A DNA stretch of 64,000 bases from CAVUAF01 sp963739375 (GTDB lineage: Bacteria; Acidobacteriota; Terriglobia; Terriglobales; Acidobacteriaceae): positions 1 through 64,000 of the forward strand of contig CAVUAF010000014.1 of the NCBI GenBank assembly GCA_963739375.1, given 5' to 3'. The position numbers were made by a program, and so were the translations under genes. The notes beneath the pieces were generated by a model. That model searched no databases. It worked only from the letters and a program-made list of their open reading frames with translations, and had not been told where the DNA came from. Within the stretch, counting starts at the first letter, position 1, and every line of letters begins with the position of its first letter. Shown piece by piece: positions 58,259-64,000 of this stretch.

Positions 58259-59977
58259 CTCCGAGTCTGCAGGAGCAGCTTGCTTCGCGGTTTGGGATTG
58301 CTCCAATTTGGAGATCCGATCGAGGGCTTCAGCCGCTGCCTTCCGGACGTCCGCGTCATTGTCCTCGAGTGCCCCTGACAAGGCCTGGACCGCCCGGGCG
58401 TCGCCAATCTGCCCTAGCGCTGCCGCCGCTCTCTTCCGCACGTACCAGCGCTCGTCGTTGAGTGCGGTCAGCAGCGGGTAGACCGCCCGGGCGTCGTCAA
58501 TCTGCCCCAGGGCTATCGCCGCGGCCTCTCGCACGCCCACGCTTTTGCCCTTGAGTGCCGCCACCAGGGGCTCGACCGCCCGGGCGTCGCCGATCTGCCC
58601 CAGCGCTATCGCCGCTGCCTCTCGCACGCCCGAGGACTCGTCCTTGAGTGCGGCCACCAGCGGGTCGACCGCCCGGGCGTCGCCAATCTCGCCCAGGGCT
58701 ATTGCCGCTGCCTCTCCCACGCCCGAGGTCTCGTCCTTGAATGCGGCCACCAGCGGGTCGACCGCCCGGGCGTCGCCAATCTGCCCCAGCGCTACCGCCG
58801 CTGTCCGCCGCACCCGCCAGTCGCCGTGGTGGAGTGCCTCGAGTGCCTCCTTCAAGAGTTCCACCGCCCGCACATCGCCAATCCTCCCCAGCGCTCCCGC
58901 CGCTAGGAGCCGCACGGAAGCGTCCTCGTCCGTGAGTGCTGCCACGAGGGGCCGCACTGCCCGCGGGTCGCCAATCTCGCCCAGGGCTACCGCCGCGGTC
59001 CTGCGCACGTCGGAGAGGCTGTCTTTGAGTGCGGCCGCCAGAGGTTCCACCGCCCCGGCGTCGCCAATCTGCCCCAGCGCCGTCGCCGCTTTCGACCGCA
59101 CGCGCCAGTCCTCGTCCTTGAGTGCGGCCACGAATTCCGGAACCGCGCGCCTGGCCGCTTCGGATTTCGCCCAGTTCGGGTCGATGCGGTCGAGTGCTTC
59201 GGCCGCTGCCTTCCCCACGTCTGCGTTCTTGTCCGCGAGTGCGGCCACCAGCGGCTCGACCGCCCGGGCGTCGCCAATCTTCCCCAGCGCTTCCGCCGCT
59301 TTCGACCGTACGAGCCAGTCGAGCCAGTCCTCGTCCTTGTCCTTGAGTGCGGCCAGCAGCGGCTCGACCGCCCGGGCGTCGCCGATCTTTCCCAGGGCCA
59401 TCGCCACTTCCATCCGCACGTCTGCCTTCTTGACCGTGAGTCCCACTAGCAGGCGGCTAACGGCCCGCCTGGCGGCTTCGGAGTAGGCCCAGTTCGGGTC
59501 AATTCGGTCGAGTGCTTCGGCCGCTGCCTCCCGCACGGAACAGTCCTCGTCCTTGAGTGCGGCCACGAATTCCGGAATCGCGCGCCTGGCAGCTTCGGAT
59601 TTCTCCCAGTTCGGGCCGATGTGGGCGAGTGCTTCGGCCGCTGCCACCCTCACGTTCGAGGACTTGTCCCCGAGTGCGGCCACCAGCGGCTCGACCGCCC
59701 GGGCGTCGCCAATCCTCCCTAGGGCCACCGCCACCGGCCGCCGCACGTGAAGGTATTGGTCCTCAAGTGCGGCCAGCAGGGGCTCGACCGCCCGGGCGTC
59801 GCCAATCTTTCCCAGGGCCTCCGCCGCTGCCCTTCGCACGCCCGATTCCTTGTCCTTGAGTGCAGCCACCAGCGGCTTGACGATGCGAGGACCCTGCAAG
59901 TCCGCGAGTTTGTCTGCGGCTAGCACACGTGTCCCCGGATCTTTCGACTTGAGTTGGCGCAATGTCCACCAGAGCAT
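58256..59977 (-). CDS. HEAT-repeat (PBS lyase-type) scaffold protein
   Basis: 573 residues made of about 16 HEAT-like repeats of 31-33 residues with consensus GDARAVEPLVAALKDE..VR.AAA.ALGQI. Two or three units carry the longer variant NWAKSEAARRAVPEFV. No signal peptide or catalytic motif; ends in a polar tail (SKLEQSQTAKQAAPADSE). Such solenoids act as protein-binding scaffolds or, in phycobilin lyases, assist cofactor attachment. The last units are nearly identical, which suggests recent repeat expansion. Flanked by inverted heptamer arrays at 58231 and 60027-60117. Confidence 0.88.
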   Translation of the reverse strand: MLWWTLRQLKSKDPGTRVLAADKLADLQGPRIVKPLVAALKDKESGVRRAAAEALGKIGDARAVEPLLAALEDQYLHVRRPVAVALGRIGDARAVEPLVAALGDKSSNVRVAAAEALAHIGPNWEKSEAARRAIPEFVAALKDEDCSVREAAAEALDRIDPNWAYSEAARRAVSRLLVGLTVKKADVRMEVAMALGKIGDARAVEPLLAALKDKDEDWLDWLVRSKAAEALGKIGDARAVEPLVAALADKNADVGKAAAEALDRIDPNWAKSEAARRAVPEFVAALKDEDWRVRSKAATALGQIGDAGAVEPLAAALKDSLSDVRRTAAVALGEIGDPRAVRPLVAALTDEDASVRLLAAGALGRIGDVRAVELLKEALEALHHGDWRVRRTAAVALGQIGDARAVDPLVAAFKDETSGVGEAAAIALGEIGDARAVDPLVAALKDESSGVREAAAIALGQIGDARAVEPLVAALKGKSVGVREAAAIALGQIDDARAVYPLLTALNDERWYVRKRAAAALGQIGDARAVQALSGALEDNDADVRKAAAEALDRISKLEQSQTAKQAAPADSE

Positions 59978-60026
59978 GGTGCACCTCCCGGGATTGGAGT
60001 GGCGTGCTGCCCCGGGCTGAAAAACC

Positions 60027-60117
60027 AGTTTCTAGTTTCTCGTTTCCAGTTTCTCGGCCTTGCCAATCACAAATCGCAAATCACCAATCGCAAATCTCGA
60101 AACCCGAAACTCGAAAC
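60027..60117. repeat. Triple heptamer-array element
   Basis: First array AGTTTCT, AGTTTCT, CGTTTCC, AGTTTCT (60027-60054). Middle array of AAATCGC-type units (about 60064-60096: AAATCGC, AAATCAC, CAATCGC, AAATCTC). Last array TCGAAAC, CCGAAAC, TCGAAAC (60097-60117), inverse complement of the first. Lies between the starts of the HEAT gene (59977) and the 3' end of the zinc-ribbon gene (60125). No ORF. Confidence 0.75.
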
Positions 60118-60124
60118 GGGTCTT

Positions 60125-60292
60125 TCAGTTCTGCGCTTCCAGGTCGCACACTTCGCGGCACTCGCGGCAGTAGTAGGTGCCGTCCTTGGTCAAGCGCACG
60201 TCGTTCTCTCCCTGGCAAATGACGCAGAACTTATCGCAGTTGCACCGGTCTTCCGTTTTGTCGCACAGCGAGCAGATGAAGGCTTCGGCCAT
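60125..60292 (-). CDS. Small zinc-ribbon protein (55 aa)
   Basis: ATG at 60292. MAEAFICSLCDKTEDRCNCD, then KFCVICQGENDVRL and YYCRECREVCDLEAQN. Nine Cys among 55 residues (7, 10, 17, 19, 23, 26, 42, 45, 49), enough for two zinc sites, CxxC...CxC and CxxC...CxxC. Longer upstream frame has no similarity of this kind. Function unknown; rubredoxin-like or treble-clef folds are possible. Confidence 0.7.
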   Translation of the reverse strand: MAEAFICSLCDKTEDRCNCDKFCVICQGENDVRLTKDGTYYCRECREVCDLEAQN

Positions 60293-60377
60293 GCCGCGCA
60301 ATGTACCGCAGTAGCGTGGCGAATTCAAACCCCAGAAGCCGCACCAGCGCGGCGTTTCTCGCCGGGAAAATCTTTCT

Positions 60378-60403
60378 CTTCGTGTCTTCGTGCCTTCGTG
60401 GTG
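60378..60403. repeat. Octamer array upstream of gcvT, single arm
   Basis: CTTCGTGT, CTTCGTGC, CTTCGTGG, TG. Same unit as the right arm at 63973-63996. No inverted partner seen between it and 60293. CATAAT at 60424-60429 downstream could be the -10 box of gcvT, but no matching -35 is clear. Confidence 0.6.
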
Positions 60404-60446
60404 AATTCTCGCGCGCGTGATACCATAATCGCTTTCGCCCCACGTC

Positions 60447-61607
60447 ATGACCTCCGCCGAGACCGTGCCCACGCCGCGCAAGACCGCCCTCAACGCCGTC
60501 CATCGGCAGATGGGCGCCAAGATGGTCGACTTCGGCGGCTGGGACATGCCGGTCGAGTACCCCACCTTCGACGGCCGCCCCGGCGGCCTCATCCACGAGC
60601 ACCTCGCCGTCCGCACCGGCGTCGGCCTCTTCGACGTCAGCCACATGGGCGACATCCGTATCCGCGGCCCCCAGGCGCTCGCCGCCGTGCAGCACGCCAC
60701 CATGAACGATGCCGCGCCGCTCTACGACGGCCGCGCCCAGTACTCGGCCCTCCTCTATCCCGAGGGCACGTTCGTGGACGACATCATCGTCCATAAGCTC
60801 GCCGACAACGATTACTTCATCGTCATCAACGCCGGCACCCGCGAGAAAGACGTTAACTGGGTGCGCCAGGCCCTCCAGAAGTTCGACTGCACCGTGGAAG
60901 ACGTCGGCGACCATTACACGCAGCTCGCCATCCAGGGGCCGCTCGCCCCGCAGGTGCTGGCCAAGCTCACTCTGACCGACCTCGCCGCCATCAAGAGCTA
61001 TCACTTCACCTGGGGCGAGATCCTCGGGCTGCGCAGCACCCTTATCGCCCGCACCGGCTACACCGGCGAAGACGGTTTCGAGATCTACATCCCCCCCGAC
61101 GTCGCCACCAGCGCGCGCGCCTGGCGTGAGGTGCTCGCCGCCGGCCGGGAATTCGGCATCCTGCCCTGCGGCCTGGGCGCGCGCAACACCCTGCGCCTCG
61201 AAGCCAAGCTGCCGCTCTACGGGCACGAGATTTCCGACAAGATCAACGTCTTCGAGGCCGGCCTCGACCGCTGGTGCAAGCTGGCCAAGGGCGACTTCAT
61301 CGGCCGCGCCGCGCTGGAGCGCGCGCAGGCCGCCGGCGTGCAGCGCAAGCTGGTCGGGCTGGAGATGATCGAGCGCGGCATCGCCCGCGACGGCTACCCG
61401 GTGCAGGACGCCTCCGGGCGCGAGATCGGCTACGTCACCAGCGGCTCCTACGCCCCGTTCCTGAAAAAGAACATCGCCCTCGCCTACGTGCCGCCGGCCT
61501 TCGCCGAACTCGGTAACGAGGTGAGAGTGGAAATCCGCGGCGCCGCCGTCGCCGCCAGGGTTGTGCCGACGCCGTTCTACAGGAAGAAGAAAGTTTCGAG
61601 TTCCTAG
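60447..61607 (+). CDS. gcvT: Glycine cleavage system T protein (aminomethyltransferase)
   Basis: 386 residues. Transfers the methylene carbon from H-protein-bound aminomethyl to tetrahydrofolate. KMVDFGGWDMPVEYPTF, GVGLFDVSHMGDIRIRGP, GTFVDDIIVHKL, RTGYTGEDGFEIYIPP, CGLGARNTLRLEAKLPLYGHEI and GYVTSGSYAPFLKKNIALAYV. The extreme C terminus (KKKVSSS, TAG) is encoded by the heptamer array of element B, so the original tail was altered or extended there. No glycine riboswitch is visible upstream. Confidence 0.97.
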   Translation: MTSAETVPTPRKTALNAVHRQMGAKMVDFGGWDMPVEYPTFDGRPGGLIHEHLAVRTGVGLFDVSHMGDIRIRGPQALAAVQHATMNDAAPLYDGRAQYSALLYPEGTFVDDIIVHKLADNDYFIVINAGTREKDVNWVRQALQKFDCTVEDVGDHYTQLAIQGPLAPQVLAKLTLTDLAAIKSYHFTWGEILGLRSTLIARTGYTGEDGFEIYIPPDVATSARAWREVLAAGREFGILPCGLGARNTLRLEAKLPLYGHEISDKINVFEAGLDRWCKLAKGDFIGRAALERAQAAGVQRKLVGLEMIERGIARDGYPVQDASGREIGYVTSGSYAPFLKKNIALAYVPPAFAELGNEVRVEIRGAAVAARVVPTPFYRKKKVSSS

Positions 61608-62074
61608 TTTCTCGTTTCGAGTTGTTTGACCGGCGCGGACGCGACCATGCAGGAGGTGCGATGTCCAACTCGTACCAGGATCTGATCGTGTGGCAGAAGT
61701 CATTGGCGCTGGTGACGGACGTTTACCGTTGGACAGAAGCTTTCCCCAGGCACGAGCTGTACGGATTGACGTCGCAGATGCGGCGCGCTGCGGTCTCGGT
61801 CGTTTCCAACATTGCTGAAGGCCAGGCGCGCAACTCGCCAGGTGAGTTTCGCCAGTTCCTCGGCAACGCCCGGGGTTCGCTCGTGGAGCTCGAAACGCAG
61901 CTGCACATTGCGGCGAACTTGGGCTACATCACGCGTGACCGTCTGCGCACCGCGCTGCTAAGAACCGACGAAATCAACCGGCTGCTGAATGGACTGATCA
62001 AATCGCTTGCTCGCAAACCCGCCGCCGCGGCAAAGGCGGCGGCCGCTAGAAACTAGAAACGAGAAACTAGAAAC
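61593..62074 (+). mobile_element. 4HB element B: four-helix-bundle gene between inverted heptamer arrays
   Basis: Left array GTTTCGA, GTTCCTA, GTTTCTC, GTTTCGA (61593-61620). Right array TAGAAAC, TAGAAAC, GAGAAAC, TAGAAAC (62047-62074). 61600-61620 matches the reverse complement of 62054-62074 at 19 of 21 positions. The left array contains the gcvT stop; the right array contains the stop of the enclosed 4HB gene. The element sits between gcvT and gcvH and splits the glycine cleavage cluster. Confidence 0.75.
61661..62056 (+). CDS. Four-helix-bundle protein (IVP/S23 family), intact
   Basis: 131 residues, GGAGG five bases before ATG. MSNSYQDLIVWQKSLALVTDVYRWTEAFP, signature YGLTSQMRRAAVSVVSNIAEGQAR, then GEFRQFLGNARGSLVELETQLHIAANLGYI and a last helix (LRTALLRTDEINRLLNGLIKSL). 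The Ala-rich tail ends RN-TAG inside the right heptamer array. Same family as the gene at 27731 (about 35-40% identical by eye). Sits within the glycine cleavage operon but has no known role there. Confidence 0.88.
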   Translation: MSNSYQDLIVWQKSLALVTDVYRWTEAFPRHELYGLTSQMRRAAVSVVSNIAEGQARNSPGEFRQFLGNARGSLVELETQLHIAANLGYITRDRLRTALLRTDEINRLLNGLIKSLARKPAAAAKAAAARN

Positions 62075-62089
62075 TCGACAGGATACGAT

Positions 62090-62473
62090 ATGCCCTCTTA
62101 CCCAACTGATTACCGCTACACCCGCGAACACGAATGGATCGCGCCCGACGGCACTGTCGGCATCACCGACCACGCCCAGTCCGCGCTCGGCGACATCGTT
62201 TTTGTCGAGCTGCCGCGCCTCGGCGCGGAGCTGGCCGCCGGCAAGAGCTTCGGCACCGTCGAGTCCGTGAAGGCCGTCAGCGAGCTCTACGCGCCGGTTT
62301 CCGGCGCCGTCACCGCGGTCAACCCGGAGCTCGCCACCGCCCCGGAAAAGATCAACCAGGACGCCCACGCGGCCTGGATGATCAAGATCGCGATCAAGGA
62401 CCCCGGCGAATTCAACGCTCTGCTCTCCGCCGGCGATTACCAGAAGTTCATCGCCGAGGAAGCCGGACACTGA
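62090..62473 (+). CDS. gcvH: Glycine cleavage system H protein
   Basis: 127 residues. Lipoyl carrier that shuttles the aminomethyl group between P and T proteins. YRYTREHEWIAPDGTVGITDHAQSALGDIVFVELP, lipoyl-Lys in FGTVESVKAVSELYAPVSG (GxVESVKA), then NPELATAPEKINQDAHAAWMIKI. Start 16 bases after the right array of element B. Confidence 0.97.
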   Translation: MPSYPTDYRYTREHEWIAPDGTVGITDHAQSALGDIVFVELPRLGAELAAGKSFGTVESVKAVSELYAPVSGAVTAVNPELATAPEKINQDAHAAWMIKIAIKDPGEFNALLSAGDYQKFIAEEAGH

Positions 62474-62482
62474 TAGATTGTG

Positions 62483-62604
62483 GAATTGAGTAATTGAGTA
62501 ATTGCGGAATTGGGTGCTCGCCTCGCGGGCGGGACGAGTTCCGTCGTGACTGGCGAGGACCTCCACGCAATTACCCAATTACTCAATTACCCAATCACCC
62601 AATT
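62483..62604. repeat. Inverted octamer-array element between gcvH and gcvPA
   Basis: Left arm GAATTGAG, TAATTGAG, TAATTGCG, GAATTGGG (62483-62514). Right arm CAATTACC, CAATTACT, CAATTACC, CAATCACC, CAATTC (62568-62605). Strong inverted pairing over about 32 bp. The 53-base interior has no ORF. It fills the whole gap, from nine bases after the gcvH stop to three before the gcvPA ATG. Confidence 0.85.
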
Positions 62605-62607
62605 CTT

Positions 62608-63929
62608 ATGCGCTATCTTCCTAAGTCTCCTGCCGACCGCGACCGCATGCTGCGCGCCCTGGGCGCGGCTTCCATCGACGACCTCTTCGCCCCCATTCCC
62701 GCCGCCTACCGCCTGGGGCGCGACCTCCAGGTGCCGCGCGCCATGGCGGAATCCGAGATCGTCGACTACTTCCGCCAGCGGGCCGCCGAAATGGCCGCCG
62801 GCTACCAGTCGTTTCTCGGCGCCGGCGCCTACAACCACTATCGTCCGGTGGTGATTGACGCGCTCGTCTCGCGCGGCGAATTCTTCACCGCCTACACGCC
62901 CTACCAGGCCGAAATCTCGCAGGGCACGCTGCAATCCATCTTCGAGTTCCAGACCATGATCTGCGAGCTCACCGGCATGGAGGTCGCCAACGCCTCCATG
63001 TACGACGGCTCCACCGCCGTCGCCGAAGCCGTCATGATGGCCGAGCGCGCCACCGGCCGCTCCGGCGCCGTGGTCGCGCGCAGCGTGCATCCCGAGTACC
63101 GCGAGGTGCTCGCCACCTACGCCCGCCACCAGGGCATCCACCTCGAGGAGGTCGCCTTCGCCGCCGACGCCCGCGTCCCCCTCCCCGCCCTCGCCGCCGC
63201 CTTGCAGCAGCGCCAGCCGGCGTGCGTCGTCCTCCAGTCGCCCAACTTCTTCGGCGCCATCGAAGACGTGGCCGCCATCGCCGAGGCCGCCCACGCCGCC
63301 GGCGCCCTGCTCGTCGTCGCCATCGCCGAAGCGGTCTCGCTCGGCATCGTGCGCCCGCCCGCGGCGCCGACATCGTGGCCATGGAAGGCCAATCCTTCGG
63401 CGTGCCGCTTGGCTTCGGCGGACCCTACGTCGGCGTCATCGCCACCAAGGAGAAATTCGTGCGCCAGATGCCCGGCCGCCTCGTTGGCGAGACCCGCGAC
63501 CGCCAGGGCCGCCGCGGCTATTGCCTCACTCTCGCCACGCGCGAGCAGCACATCCGCCGCGAGAAGGCGACCAGCAACATCTGCACCAACCAGGCGCTGG
63601 TGGCCCTCATGGCCACCATCTTCATGACCGTCTACGGCCGCGAAGGGCTGAAGGAACTCGCCACCCAGAACCTGGCCAAGACGCACTACGCGGCGCAGCA
63701 GTTCGCCAAGCGCGCGCGCGTCCTCTTCGACGGCACGCCGCGCTTCAACGAGTTCGTCGTCCAGACCGAGACCGATCCCCGGGCGATCAACGATCGCCTG
63801 GACGCGCAGAAGATTATCGGCGGCTTCCCCCTGCGCAAGTTCTATCCCGAGCTCGGGAACGCCGCTCTCTGGTGCTGCACCGAACTCACCACGCACGCGG
63901 CCATCGATGCCGCGGCGGCAACGCTATGA
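62608..63929 (+). CDS. gcvPA: Glycine dehydrogenase (decarboxylating) subunit 1, GcvPA, one frameshift
   Basis: About 440 residues when joined. N-terminal half of the PLP-dependent P protein in the split GcvPA/GcvPB form. MRYLPKSPADRDRMLRALG, FLGAGAYNHYRPVVIDALVSRGEFFTAYTPYQAEISQGTLQ, FEFQTMICELTGMEVANASMYDGSTAVAEAV. Frame is lost near 63355-63368 (VRPP / DIVAMEGQSFGVPLGFGGPYVGVIAT), then GRLVGETRDRQGRRGYCLTLATREQHIRREKATSNICTNQAL to the end. Lys for PLP lies in GcvPB, not here. gcvPB is expected just beyond the window. Confidence 0.92.
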
Positions 63930-63934
63930 GCCAA

Positions 63935-63996
63935 CCACGAAGACACGGAGGCACGAAGTTTCCTCCATATCCCTTCGTGACTTCGTGCCTTCGTGG
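63935..63996. repeat. Inverted octamer-array element after gcvPA
   Basis: Left part CCACGAAG, ACACGGAG, GCACGAAG (63935-63958). Right part CTTCGTGA, CTTCGTGC, CTTCGTGG (63973-63996), inverse complement with few mismatches, loop 14 bases. It starts six bases after the gcvPA stop. The right end may extend beyond the window. Confidence 0.75.
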
Positions 63997-64000
63997 TGAA

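Noticed and set aside
60293..60446. Glycine riboswitch upstream of gcvT
   Set aside because: No paired aptamer core or conserved glycine-riboswitch segments could be recognised; the region holds an octamer array instead.

Overview
The window looks like a piece of an Acidobacteriota chromosome (probably Terriglobia-like), most likely from a metagenome-derived assembly. The evidence is high GC, a diderm outer membrane (kdsA-kdsD for Kdo, mlaE-mlaF, tldD-pmbA), futalosine-type menaquinone synthesis (mqnA, mqnC), VWFA-related and BNR/Ig-like secreted proteins of a style common in that phylum, and a dcw cluster starting with mraZ. The assignment is inference; there is no rRNA in the window. Several genes, including the essential pyrG, carry single-base frameshifts that mostly read as +1 insertions. 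I treat these as assembly errors unless shown otherwise.

Layout. 1-3040 (minus): mraZ, rsmH, an uncalled 52-residue small ORF, ftsL and the start of ftsI, under an MraZ-type promoter/operator. 3.1-3.6 kb: palindromic repeat mosaic. 3.6-8.7 kb (minus): DUF58 protein, murB, and the molybdate transporter modABC. 8.8-12.4 kb (plus): a MacAB-type efflux system. 12.4-13.2 kb: large repeat mosaic. 13.2-21.5 kb (minus): secreted BNR/Ig protein, a GT-C-like membrane protein, two secreted proteins. 21.8-25.5 kb (plus): TPR membrane glycosyltransferase-like protein and mlaE-mlaF. 25.5-33 kb: mqnA, dprA, a four-helix-bundle (4HB) element, topA, a conserved hypothetical, mqnC, and an RHH-PIN toxin-antitoxin pair. 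33-38 kb: frameshifted GT2, paired small cysteine proteins, typA, tRNA-Ser. 38-46 kb: metal transporter-like protein, bacterioferritin, LuxR-type pseudo-response regulator, PilZ, and tldD-pmbA split by a RAYT transposase; then an M20 peptidase. 46.7-58 kb: pyrG, VWFA protein, kdsA-kdsD, methylmalonyl-CoA mutase, hemolysin III. 58-64 kb: HEAT-repeat protein, then gcvT-gcvH-gcvPA (glycine cleavage), interrupted by a second 4HB element.

The most striking content is between the genes. At least nine compact elements consist of two arrays of degenerate 7- or 8-bp tandem units that face each other as inverted repeats. The unit differs between elements, but the two arms of one element match each other. 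Two of these elements enclose a 4HB gene (the family of 23S rRNA intervening-sequence proteins), and a third encloses only the first codons of one. They tend to sit directly against stop codons. Separately, a RAYT transposase flanked by inverted REP palindromes explains one of the GC-rich palindrome families scattered through the window.
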